A stretch of DNA of 64,000 nucleotides from Glycomyces niveus. GTDB lineage: Bacteria; Actinomycetota; Actinomycetes; Mycobacteriales; Micromonosporaceae. The translations under genes and the position numbers were made by a program. The stretch is taken from positions 124,001 through 188,000 of the forward strand of contig NZ_JAGFNP010000003.1 of NCBI RefSeq assembly GCF_017592475.1, written 5' to 3'. Positions 36,431 to 46,024 of this stretch are shown one piece after another (within the stretch, counting starts at the first letter, position 1; each line of letters starts with the position of its first letter). The notes beneath the pieces are model-generated. The model was given only the letters and a program-made list of their open reading frames with translations. It did not search any database and was not told the origin of the DNA.

Positions 36431-37087
36431 GTGGCTAGCGAGACCACAACAGCCCGACCGAAAACGCGCAAGCTCACGCGTCGGCAGCAGCAAGTCCTCG
36501 AGTACATCGAGGAGTTCATCAACAACAAGGGATACCCCCCGAGCGTCCGGGAGATCGGCGCCGAAGTCGGGCTCGCCTCGGCCTCGTCCGTCGCCTACCA
36601 GATGAAGCAGCTCGAGCGGAAGGGCTACCTCAACCGCCTGGCCGGTCGGCCGCGCGCGGTCGGCGTCCGCCAGTCCACCCCGGGCGGCGTGCAGACCTGC
36701 TCGCAGCACCCGCGGCCGCGCTACGTGCCGATGGTCGGCGAGATCGCCGCCGGGCAGCCGATCCTGGCCGAGGAGCGCGACTACGACGTCATGCCCCTGC
36801 CGGCCGAGTTCGTCGGCGAAGGCGTGCACTTCCTCCTGCGCGTCAAGGGCGACTCGATGGTCGAAGCGGCCATCACCGACGGCGACTGGGTGGTCGTGCG
36901 CCAGCAGCCCGACGCCCTGAACGGCGAGATCGTGGCCGCCATGATCGACGGCGAGGCGACGGTCAAGACCTGGAAGCGCAAGAACGGCAAGCCGTGGCTG
37001 CTCCCGGCCAACTCCCTGTACGAACCGATCGACGCCTCAGAGGCCGAGATCCTCGGCCGCGTCGTGGCCGTCCTCCGGAAGATCTAG
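36431..37087 (+). CDS. lexA: LexA repressor of the SOS response
   Basis: 218 residues. A winged helix (~12-75; KLTRRQQQVLEYIEEFI, YPPSVREIG) precedes the S24 self-cleavage domain. The cleavage site is Ala-Gly in GEIAAGQPI, the nucleophile is Ser in GDSMVEAAI and the general base is Lys in EATVKTWKR. RecA-ssDNA triggers autoproteolysis and induction of repair genes. GTG at 36431 has GGGAG 7 nt upstream. It is divergent from nrdR; the cell-division inhibitor that sits beside lexA in mycobacteria is missing. Confidence 0.97.
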   Translation: MASETTTARPKTRKLTRRQQQVLEYIEEFINNKGYPPSVREIGAEVGLASASSVAYQMKQLERKGYLNRLAGRPRAVGVRQSTPGGVQTCSQHPRPRYVPMVGEIAAGQPILAEERDYDVMPLPAEFVGEGVHFLLRVKGDSMVEAAITDGDWVVVRQQPDALNGEIVAAMIDGEATVKTWKRKNGKPWLLPANSLYEPIDASEAEILGRVVAVLRKI

Positions 37088-37201
37088 CTCCGCCGCCTGC
37101 GGGCAGCGGTCGCACCGCAGCGCTCGGGAGCAGTGCATGACGCGCTGCTCCGGGCGCCGCAGCATGTTCAAGCAACTGTCGAACCGCCCTCGAGAGTGCT
37201 T

Positions 37202-38938
37202 CTAGCGCCCTCGGCCGTACGTCGCGCCGCCGCCCTCGGGCGGACCCCAGAACTCGTCCTCCGGCTCGCCGGAACGCTGGTTCCCAGCCCCGTAGACGCT
37301 CCCCTGAGCCGCGCCGTACGTACTCCCCTGCCCAGCGGGCGGGGTCGTCGGCCGGGCGCCGTAAACGTTCCCTGAGGGCTCCGGAGGGGCGGCCCCGAAG
37401 TTCTGGCCCGCGCCACCGTTGTCGTAGACGCTGCCCTGGCCGCCGCGCTCGAACGCGCCGTACTGCGGTTCCTCGCGGGCCGCGCCGTAGACGCTCCCCT
37501 GCCCGGCGGGCGGCGTCGCGGGGCGCGCGCCGCCGTAGACCGAGCCGGTGGACTCGGGCCGGGCCGGACTGGCGCCGTAGACGTTCCCCGACGGTTCCGA
37601 GCGGGCGCCCCCGTAGACCGAGCCGGTGGACTCGGGCCGGGCCGGGCTCGCGCCGTAGACGTTCCCCGAAGGCTCGGGGCGGGCGCCGCCGTAGACGCTG
37701 CCGGTGCCGCCGCGCGCGACCTGGCTGAGATCGGGGTCGGGCTGGCCGGCGTCGAGGCCGAGGTCGATCGGGTCGTCGTCGTAGACGCCGCCGCGGTCGT
37801 TCCCGAACGAGGACTCCTCGCGCGCGAAGCCGAGCTCCGCCGCGTCGTCCTCGCCGGCTTCGCCCTCGTTCTGCTTGCGGTACTTGCGGATGATGATGAT
37901 GCCGAAGACCATCACCGCCATGCCCAGAATCGCGATGGCGGCCAGGATCTTCACGATCGTGCCCACACCCAGGTCGATGATGCGATCGACCAGGCTCGGC
38001 CCTTCCTCGGCCGCACCGCCGCCCGCGGCTTCGTCACTGGCGGCGGGTTCCTCGGCGGCCGGAGCCGCCGGGGTGTAGCGGGTGAGGGTCCCGACGGTGC
38101 CGTCGCCGTCAGCGGAGGCGAGGGTGATGAAGTTGCCGTCGGCGTCGTAGGCGATGCCCTGCGCGGTGCCCTCATCGGCGATCGGCGTGACCTGCGGAGT
38201 GCCCTCGGTCAGCGTCGTGATCACGTCGCCGTCGACGGTCCACTCGTACACGGCGCTCTCGGTGCGCAAGGCGACCTTCGACCCGTCCGCGTTGATGGCC
38301 GCGCCGGTCACCGAACCGCCCTCGGAGAGCTCGACGGTGCCGACGCTGTCCATGGGAGTGTTCTCGGTCTGGTTCTCGCCCGGCGGGTAGTAGAGGTTGG
38401 TCTGCCCGTCCGAGGCGGAGAAGAACAGCGGCTTCTTGTCCCCGGAGTCCGGGATCAGGAACGCCTCGACCTCTTCGGCCGCATCGGGGAAGACGTAGCG
38501 GTAGGCCACGTTGTTGTCGAGGTTGTCCACCTCGATCTGGTTCACCGTGATCCAGTCGCGGTCCGTCGCGCCGCCGGTGTCACCCACCCACAGGAAGCCG
38601 TTGGCGTCGAGCGCCAGCGCCTGCGGATCGCGCGGCTGGTGGTCGATGAAGACCTCGTCGGCATCCCGCGGGTTGCAGTCATCGCCGACCCGCATCACCG
38701 ACAGCGTGCTGTCCTGGTTGTCAGCGGAGGAGACGATCCACCAGCCGACACCGTCGGCGGCCGCCGCGATGCCGGCTGGGCTGGCCAGCCGCGGGTCGTG
38801 CAGGTCGCACACCACTTCCCCGCCGCCCTCTTCTTGGGCGTAGACGGGGGGCGCGGCCGTGACCAGGACAGCCGCTCCGGCTGCCCCGGCGACGATCCGC
38901 GCAGGCAGGGCCAGACGGCCCACACGGCGCTCTCGCAT
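37202..38938 (-). CDS. Membrane protein with extracellular beta-propeller-like domain and VYG-repeat tail (Rv2721c type)
   Basis: 578 residues. A signal peptide or anchor (~10-34, ending VYAQ) is followed by an extracytoplasmic ~300-residue domain with repeated motifs such as ALDANGFLWVGDTGG and GIAYDADGNFITLAS, like a beta-propeller. An Ala/Glu stalk and a transmembrane helix (~335-360) come next, then a basic stop-transfer (RKYRKQ) and a cytoplasmic Gly/Pro tail of GSVYG and GNVYG repeats. Position next to lexA matches Rv2721c. Function is unknown. The start is uncertain: ATG 38938 is chosen over GTG 38959, neither having a clear Shine-Dalgarno. Confidence 0.75.
   Translation of the reverse strand: MRERRVGRLALPARIVAGAAGAAVLVTAAPPVYAQEEGGGEVVCDLHDPRLASPAGIAAAADGVGWWIVSSADNQDSTLSVMRVGDDCNPRDADEVFIDHQPRDPQALALDANGFLWVGDTGGATDRDWITVNQIEVDNLDNNVAYRYVFPDAAEEVEAFLIPDSGDKKPLFFSASDGQTNLYYPPGENQTENTPMDSVGTVELSEGGSVTGAAINADGSKVALRTESAVYEWTVDGDVITTLTEGTPQVTPIADEGTAQGIAYDADGNFITLASADGDGTVGTLTRYTPAAPAAEEPAASDEAAGGGAAEEGPSLVDRIIDLGVGTIVKILAAIAILGMAVMVFGIIIIRKYRKQNEGEAGEDDAAELGFAREESSFGNDRGGVYDDDPIDLGLDAGQPDPDLSQVARGGTGSVYGGARPEPSGNVYGASPARPESTGSVYGGARSEPSGNVYGASPARPESTGSVYGGARPATPPAGQGSVYGAAREEPQYGAFERGGQGSVYDNGGAGQNFGAAPPEPSGNVYGARPTTPPAGQGSTYGAAQGSVYGAGNQRSGEPEDEFWGPPEGGGATYGRGR
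37440..37720 (-). repeat. 78-nt tandem repeats coding the VYG tail
   Basis: Two nearly identical 26-residue units, beginning GSVYGGAR and ending ARPEST, are followed by shorter GSVYG/GNVYG variants. The DNA units are almost identical, indicating recent duplication. Confidence 0.8.
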
Positions 38939-39009
38939 CAGGCAAGTGTTCCAGAACACGGGGTGTACCGGCCACGCCCCCCGAAGGACATGTCCAATAC
39001 CACTGGAAT

Positions 39010-40410
39010 TCAGTCGGTTTCCAGGACGAACGCTCGCAATTCACCGGCCAACGCGTCGTCCACGCGGGCCGTGACGACGGTGCCGTCGCCGCGGTGCTCG
39101 GTCGAGAGGACCTCGCCTCGAGAGCGCAGGCGCGAGACCAGGTCGCCCCGCACGTACGGGATGCAGACGGTCAGTGTCGTGTGCGGTTGCGGCAGAGCCT
39201 GTTCGATGGCGGCGCGGAGCTTGTCGATGCCTTCGCCGGAGTGGGCGGAGACGAAGACCGCGTCGGGCCAGTCGGAGCGCAGCTGCAGGACGTCGTCGGG
39301 CGCGACCAGGTCGAGCTTGTTGACGACCACGAGTTCCGGGATCTCCTCGGCGCCGACCTCGGCGAGCACCTCGCGGACCGCTTCAGCCTGGCCGAGCGGG
39401 TCGGGGTGCGAGCCGTCGATGACGTGGACGATGAGGTCCGCTTCCGCGACCTCCTCAAGAGTGGAGCGGAAGGCCTCGACGAGCGCGTGCGGCAGATGCC
39501 GGACGAACCCGACCGTGTCGGTCACGGTGTACTCGCGGCCCTCGCTCGTGCGGGAGCGCCGCGTCGAGGTGTCGAGGGTGGCGAACAGGGCGTCCTGGAC
39601 GAGGATGCCCGCGCCGGTGAGGGCGTTGAGCAGGCTCGACTTGCCCGCGTTGGTGTAACCGGCGATGGCGACGCCCGGCACGCGGTTGCGGGTGCGGGAG
39701 TCGCGCTTGGTCTCGCGGGTGACGGTGAGCTTCGCGAGTTCGCGGCGGAGCTTGGCGACCTTCGCGCGGATGCGCCGGCGGTCGGTCTCGAGCTTCGTCT
39801 CACCGGGGCCGCGGAGGCCGACGCCGCCGTTCGAGCCGCCCTGGCGGCTCATGGCGTCGCCCCAGCCGCGCAGGCGCGGCAGCAGGTATTGGAGTTGGGC
39901 GAGTTCGACCTGGGCCTTGCCCTCGGCGCTCTTCGCGTGCTGGGCGAAGATGTCGAGGATCAGGGCGGTGCGGTCGATGACCTTGACGTTGATGGCCTTC
40001 TCGAGGGCGATCAGCTGGCCCGGGGACAGCTCGCCGTCGGCGATGACCGTGTCGGCGCCGAGCGCTTCGACGGTGTCCTTGACCTCGCGGACCTTGCCGG
40101 AGCCGATGAAGGTGCCGGCGTCGGGCTTGGAGCGGCGCTGGATGAGGCCGTCGACGACCTCGGAACCGGCGGTCTCGGCGAGCTGCGCGAGCTCGGCGAG
40201 GGAGTTCTCGGCGTCGTCGATGGTGCCTTCGGTCCAGACGCCGACGAGGACGACGCGTTCGAGGCGCAGGCGGCGGTACTCGGCGTCGGTGACGTCTTCG
40301 AGTTCGGTCGAGGCGAGCCCGGCGACGCGCCTCAGCGCTTGGCGGGCTTCCAGGTCCAGCTCGCCCGTCGAGGGGGCGGCGGTGGACGGGAAGTCTTCTT
40401 GGGAGTTCAT
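39010..40410 (-). CDS. hflX: Ribosome-associated GTPase HflX
   Basis: 466 residues. The N-terminal HflX domain contains GTFIGSGKVREVK and the glycine-rich GLRGPGETKLETDRR. The G domain has GYTNAGKSSLLN (G1), TDTVGFVRHLP (G3) and NKLDL (G4). HflX rescues stalled or heat-damaged ribosomes by splitting subunits. ATG 40410 is taken as start because the family N-terminus begins soon after; a longer reading is possible but unconserved. The gene is divergent from the malic enzyme gene. Confidence 0.92.
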   Translation of the reverse strand: MNSQEDFPSTAAPSTGELDLEARQALRRVAGLASTELEDVTDAEYRRLRLERVVLVGVWTEGTIDDAENSLAELAQLAETAGSEVVDGLIQRRSKPDAGTFIGSGKVREVKDTVEALGADTVIADGELSPGQLIALEKAINVKVIDRTALILDIFAQHAKSAEGKAQVELAQLQYLLPRLRGWGDAMSRQGGSNGGVGLRGPGETKLETDRRRIRAKVAKLRRELAKLTVTRETKRDSRTRNRVPGVAIAGYTNAGKSSLLNALTGAGILVQDALFATLDTSTRRSRTSEGREYTVTDTVGFVRHLPHALVEAFRSTLEEVAEADLIVHVIDGSHPDPLGQAEAVREVLAEVGAEEIPELVVVNKLDLVAPDDVLQLRSDWPDAVFVSAHSGEGIDKLRAAIEQALPQPHTTLTVCIPYVRGDLVSRLRSRGEVLSTEHRGDGTVVTARVDDALAGELRAFVLETD

Positions 40411-40683
40411 GTGCTCTTCGTGCATCACCACAAGCTTGACACGCCTGAGGGACAAGATCGAGTGATTATGGCCCCGCGCTCGCCGCGGCCCGCCGGACCC
40501 GGTCGGAGAATTGTTCTTAATGTTCATCGGCCCGGTTGTTCCATGATTCGGACCTGCGCGGACATCAGTGCTGGTCGGAGCCGTCACGCCGGGCCCGGGC
40601 GCGGGCGGGCCGGGCGCGCGCGGTGGCATGATTCAGGTGTACCGACCCTTGCGTCCACGACGTGGTGACCGATTAGGAGTGGC

Positions 40684-42072
<1,389 letters not shown>

Positions 42073-42108
42073 ACCCGATACGCCTCGCGCCGGAATCGTG
42101 ACGCGATT

Positions 42109-42143
42109 AACGCCCCGGAGACCACTGGTTTCCGGGGCGTTTT
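42109..42143 (+). terminator. Terminator after the malic enzyme gene
   Basis: AACGCCCCGGA (42109-42119) pairs with TCCGGGGCGTT (42131-42141), followed by TTG. Confidence 0.8.
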
Positions 42144-42266
42144 GTCGTACCCGGCCGCCATGATGGCGACAGCCCCTCTTGGGAGGGTGCGGGTTTGTGG
42201 ACGGTATCCCTGACACGCCTCACATTCACATTTCACCAGGTCCGCCTAGCGGCGTTCGCCTTGGCG

Positions 42267-43058
42267 CTAAACGCGGAAGGTGCCCTCGGCGACGATCACG
42301 GCGGGGCCGGTGAGGAACAGGGTCTCGTCGGTGACCGTGATGGTGAGCGTCCCGCCCGGGACGTCCACTTTGCACACGCCGGTCCCCTGGCCCGCGTGCC
42401 GCAGCGCCACCGCGCCGACGGCGCAGGCGCCGGTGCCGCAGGAGGCCGTCTCGCCGACACCGCGCTCGTGGACGCGCATCCGCACATGCGGCGCCGTCCC
42501 GACCACGAACTCCACGTTCACGCCGTGCGGGAACACTCCCGTGTCGTAGCGCGGCTGGTGGTACAGCTCCAGCGCCTCCAGCTCCGCGTCGTCGCCGAGG
42601 TGGCACACCAGGTGCGGGTTGCCCATCGACACGGCCTGGCCGGGCCACGTGAACCCCTCGACCGAAGCCTGCGAGGTCGGCCCGAACGCGGCCGAACCCA
42701 TGTCCACCCGCAGCTCATCGCCCTCGACGTGCACGGTCTTGATCCCGGCCCGCGTCGCCACGGCGACCGCCGGCCCCTCAGCGAGGCCCTTCTCGAGCAG
42801 GTAGCGCACGAAGACGCGCACGCCGTTGCCGCACATCTCGGCGATCGAGCCGTCGGCATTGCGGTAGTCCATGAACCACTCGGCCGCCGGGTCCTCCGAG
42901 GGCGCGACGCGCAGCAGCCCGTCGCCGCCGATCCCGAACCGGCGGTCGCACAACAGGGCCACCTGGGCGTCCTTCAGCGGGAGGGCGTCCTGGAGGTCGG
43001 GCACGATCACGAAGTCGTTCCCCGTGCCGTGTCCCTTGGCGAAGTCGATGGTGGTCAC
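42267..43058 (-). CDS. dapF: Diaminopimelate epimerase
   Basis: 263 residues. It interconverts LL- and meso-diaminopimelate for lysine and peptidoglycan. Catalytic Cys pair: EMCGNGVR and SCGTGACAV. The N-terminal FAKGHGTGNDF is diagnostic. GTG 43058 puts the start six residues before this motif; GTG 43076 is an alternative and has GGAG very close. The gene is divergent from the CobT-like gene with ~40 nt between, so promoters overlap. Confidence 0.95.
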   Translation of the reverse strand: MTTIDFAKGHGTGNDFVIVPDLQDALPLKDAQVALLCDRRFGIGGDGLLRVAPSEDPAAEWFMDYRNADGSIAEMCGNGVRVFVRYLLEKGLAEGPAVAVATRAGIKTVHVEGDELRVDMGSAAFGPTSQASVEGFTWPGQAVSMGNPHLVCHLGDDAELEALELYHQPRYDTGVFPHGVNVEFVVGTAPHVRMRVHERGVGETASCGTGACAVGAVALRHAGQGTGVCKVDVPGGTLTITVTDETLFLTGPAVIVAEGTFRV

Positions 43059-43099
43059 TAGGCAATTGTGCCCCACGGCTCCCGCGCTAGCCTTATGCC

Positions 43100-44212
43100 G
43101 TGACTGAGACGACCGATGCCGGGCCCCTCGCCGACCTGAAAGCGAAGTTCCCCAACGGGGTGTGGACCACGCGCGCCAACGCGCGGCTCCAGGACGCCCT
43201 CATCGAAGGAGCCGGCCTCGGCCGCCTCCAGCCCGCCGTCGGCTGGGCCGCGCGCATGCAGGCCACCGAGGCGCCCGAACCGTTCGCGTCGCCGCAGATG
43301 CTGCTGTTCGCAGGCGAGTACCCGCCCGGCTGGGACGCCGGCGACTACGCCCCCGTCGAAGAGCAGGCCGCCGCCCTGGAGAAGGGCGAAGGCGCGCTCG
43401 CCGAGCAGGCCTCGCGCGCCGGTCTGCCCGTCACGGTCGTCCGCACACCCCCGAGCGAGGGCGCCGAAGGCCCCCTCCTCGACGAGACCGAGCTGAACGA
43501 GGCCCTGCGCCTCGGCCGCGAGTCCGCCGACCGCGCGATCGACGCCGGCGCGGACCTCCTCCTCATCGCGGGCCTCGGCGCGGGCGCCGCGACCGCCTCC
43601 GTCGCCGTCTGCTCGTTCATCGCGAAGGACGACATCACCACCTACCAGCCGCAGCTGCGCGCCCCCGGCGGCACGGTCTCCGACAGCGCCTGGATGGGCC
43701 GCATCGCCGCCCTGCGCAACCACCTCGCGTTCAACCGCGGCTTCAAGCGCAGCCCCGAAGCGCTCGTCTCGCGCCTCGGCGGGGCACAGCTCGGCGCGAT
43801 GGCCGCCGCGATCTTCACCGCCGCCACCCGCTCCACCGCGATCCTGATCGACGGCCCGGCCGCCATCGCCGCCATGATGATCGCCCGCGACTACGGCCTC
43901 GCCGCCCCCAAGTGGTGCTACGCGCCGAACCGCTCGGCCCACCCGGTCGTCGTCAAACTCGCCAAGCAGGGCGGTCTCGCCGACGACCTCGGATTCGACC
44001 TCGACCTCCCCGACGCCGTCGCGCTCCCCCTCGGCTGGGAGCTCCTGCAGCAGAGCCTGCGCCTCTCGCAGTCGCTCCCGATGCCCGCCAAGGAAGAACC
44101 GGAACCGGAGCCCGCCCCGGCGGCAGCCGAGGCCGCACCGGCAGAAGAGACCGCCGCCGCCACCGACCCCGCCGAGATCGAAGCGATCGAGGAGAAGTCC
44201 GCCGAAGCATGA
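43100..44212 (+). CDS. CobT-like protein (divergent phosphoribosyltransferase family)
   Basis: 370 residues related to nicotinate-nucleotide:dimethylbenzimidazole phosphoribosyltransferase. It has GRLQPAVGWAARMQ, LLFAGEYP, GADLLLIAGLGAGAATASVAV and LIDGPAAIAAMM, matching CobT secondary landmarks. However, the GEMGIGNTT-type loop is replaced by GLGAG, and a catalytic Glu near the C-terminus is not apparent. The last 45 residues are a Glu/Pro/Ala tail. Activity in cobamide lower-ligand activation is therefore uncertain; actinobacteria often carry such a paralogue. TAGCCT ends 6 nt before the GTG, so leaderless translation is likely. Confidence 0.7.
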   Translation: MTETTDAGPLADLKAKFPNGVWTTRANARLQDALIEGAGLGRLQPAVGWAARMQATEAPEPFASPQMLLFAGEYPPGWDAGDYAPVEEQAAALEKGEGALAEQASRAGLPVTVVRTPPSEGAEGPLLDETELNEALRLGRESADRAIDAGADLLLIAGLGAGAATASVAVCSFIAKDDITTYQPQLRAPGGTVSDSAWMGRIAALRNHLAFNRGFKRSPEALVSRLGGAQLGAMAAAIFTAATRSTAILIDGPAAIAAMMIARDYGLAAPKWCYAPNRSAHPVVVKLAKQGGLADDLGFDLDLPDAVALPLGWELLQQSLRLSQSLPMPAKEEPEPEPAPAAAEAAPAEETAAATDPAEIEAIEEKSAEA

Positions 44213-44316
44213 CCGGCGCTGATCCGGGCCGGCGCATGGCGGAGGCGTACCCGCCCGCCTACGGCGACGATCCTTCGCGGGCCGCGATCGACCTGCTCTC
44301 GGCGGTCGCGGGCGGC

Positions 44317-44976
44317 TTACGAGTTCGCAGCGTGCTTGATGGCTTCGGCGACCGAGCCGGCGATGTGGGTGGGCGCGTATTCGGTTTGAGCCCAGTCGCG
44401 GCCGAGGTGGAGCCAGACGCTGCGGAGGCCGAGGCGGTGGGCGCCGAGGATGTCGGCGTCGTCGCGGTCGCCGATCATCCAGGCACGGTTGAGCGAGGCA
44501 CCGTCGAGCGAGGCGCCGACCGCTGCGGCGGCCGCATGGAAGATCCCGGGTTCGGGCTTCCGGGAGCCGACGCCTTCGCTCACCACGGTCGCGTCGACCA
44601 ACTGGTCCAGCCCGGCGGCGACGACCTTCCCGGTCTGCTGCGGCACCGCGCCATTGGTGACGATGACGACCTGGTGCCCGGCTGCGCGGACCTCGCGCAG
44701 CGCTTCGGCGGTCGACGGTTCGATCCGCGCGCGCTCGCGGGCGCCGCGGCGAAGGAAGGCGATGACCTCGCCCTCTTCGAGCCCCACCGGGTACCGCTCG
44801 ATGATCGCCTGCGCGACGGTCGAGCGGGTGGCGTACCCGGACGCGTCGACGCCCATCACCCAGTCGACGTCCTCGGCCGGGAGCCGATGCGCCGCAAGGA
44901 ACTCCGTTACACCGAGCCGAAAGGCCCCGTCGCGGTCGATGAGCGTGTTGTCCAGGTCGATCATCACGAGCGTCAT
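44317..44976 (-). CDS. HAD-superfamily hydrolase
   Basis: 219 residues. The nucleophile motif is DLDNTLIDRD, motif II Thr in IVTNGA, motif III Lys in SRKPEPGIF and motif IV GDRDDAD. The cap (~20-85) is helical, subclass I, like phosphoglycolate phosphatase or pyrimidine 5'-nucleotidase. The substrate is unknown. TAGCAT ends 7 nt before the ATG, indicating a leaderless message. Confidence 0.87.
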   Translation of the reverse strand: MTLVMIDLDNTLIDRDGAFRLGVTEFLAAHRLPAEDVDWVMGVDASGYATRSTVAQAIIERYPVGLEEGEVIAFLRRGARERARIEPSTAEALREVRAAGHQVVIVTNGAVPQQTGKVVAAGLDQLVDATVVSEGVGSRKPEPGIFHAAAAAVGASLDGASLNRAWMIGDRDDADILGAHRLGLRSVWLHLGRDWAQTEYAPTHIAGSVAEAIKHAANS

Positions 44977-45054
44977 GCCCAGGATGCTACGGACCGCCCG
45001 CCGCACCGGCAAACGCGTTCCCAACCGCGGCGCGGAAACCGGTAGCGTCGCCGC

Positions 45055-45537
45055 ATGACCGGACTCCCGCAATCGCTCCTCGACGGCTTCGCGACCTCCT
45101 ACGCGGTGGTGTGCGCCTTCGCGACCGACCCCGCAGGCCGAATCCTCGTCGTCAAGCCGACCTACCGCGAGGAGTGGCAGTTCGTCGGCGGCATGGTGGA
45201 CCACGGCGAGGCGCCCCACGAGGCCTGCGCGCGCGAGGTCAAGGAGGAGATCGGCATCGACCTCCCCGTGGGCGACCTGCTCGTGCTCGACTACGTCCCC
45301 GACCACGGGTTCGTCTCCGCCCCGATGACCATCTACGTCTTCGACTGCGGCACGGTCGCCGAACCTGATCTGATCCGCCTGCAGGAGAACGAGATCGAGG
45401 CCTACGACTTCCTCCCGGTCGAGGCCGCCGCAGCGAAGTTCCACCCCACCAACGGCCCCCGGGTGCGCCTCGCGGCGGGAGCCCGCCGCGCCGCGCGCAC
45501 GATGTACGTGCCCCACGCCGGTCCGGTTCCCCGATAG
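45055..45537 (+). CDS. Nudix hydrolase (first of a tandem pair)
   Basis: 160 residues with a complete Nudix box, G-x5-E-x7-REVKEEIG (GGMVDHGEAPHEACAREVKEEIG), that binds Mg2+ and hydrolyses a nucleoside diphosphate linked to X. The substrate is not predictable. TAGCGT ends 6 nt before the ATG, consistent with leaderless expression. It is a paralogue of the next gene. Confidence 0.9.
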   Translation: MTGLPQSLLDGFATSYAVVCAFATDPAGRILVVKPTYREEWQFVGGMVDHGEAPHEACAREVKEEIGIDLPVGDLLVLDYVPDHGFVSAPMTIYVFDCGTVAEPDLIRLQENEIEAYDFLPVEAAAAKFHPTNGPRVRLAAGARRAARTMYVPHAGPVPR

Positions 45538-45547
45538 GGTCGTCGCC

Positions 45548-46024
45548 ATGTCTCCCAATGATTGGGTGCCGCCGCAGGAGTGGTTCGCGAGTCGCCCGAA
45601 GAACCTCGCTGCCGCATGCGCACTGTTCACCGACCCGAGCGGGCGCGTGCTGGTCGTGAAGCCGCACTACCGCGACCACTGGCTCTTCGTCGGCGGGCAG
45701 CTGGATGAGGGCGAGACCCCCGAGCAGGCGTGCCGCCGGGAGGTCAAGGAGGAGATCGGGCTCGATGTCGAGCTCGGCGATCTCCTCGTCGTGGACTGGA
45801 CGCAGGCGACCGCCGAGCGGCCGTTCCCGTTGCTCGTCTTCATCTTCGACGGCGGGACGCTCGATCCGGAGCAGATCCGGCTCGACCGCGATGAACTCGT
45901 CGAGTTCCGCTTCCTCCCGGCCGACGAGGCGCGGCGGCTCCTGTCCGTCAACGGGCAGCGGCGGATGCCGGTCGCGCTCGAAGCCAAGCGGACCGGCACC
46001 ACGATGTACCGCTCGAACGGCTAG
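45548..46024 (+). CDS. Nudix hydrolase (second of a tandem pair)
   Basis: 158 residues with the Nudix box GGQLDEGETPEQACRREVKEEIG. It is similar to the preceding protein throughout (LVVKPxYRxxWxFVGG, IRLxxxE), so this is a tandem duplication. TAGGGT overlapping the first gene's stop ends 7 nt before the ATG, giving it its own leaderless promoter. The stop codon overlaps the convergent esterase gene. Confidence 0.9.
   Translation: MSPNDWVPPQEWFASRPKNLAAACALFTDPSGRVLVVKPHYRDHWLFVGGQLDEGETPEQACRREVKEEIGLDVELGDLLVVDWTQATAERPFPLLVFIFDGGTLDPEQIRLDRDELVEFRFLPADEARRLLSVNGQRRMPVALEAKRTGTTMYRSNG

Noticed and set aside
37440..37720. Repeats as a CRISPR array
   Set aside because: Units are contiguous, in frame and protein-coding, with no unique spacers.
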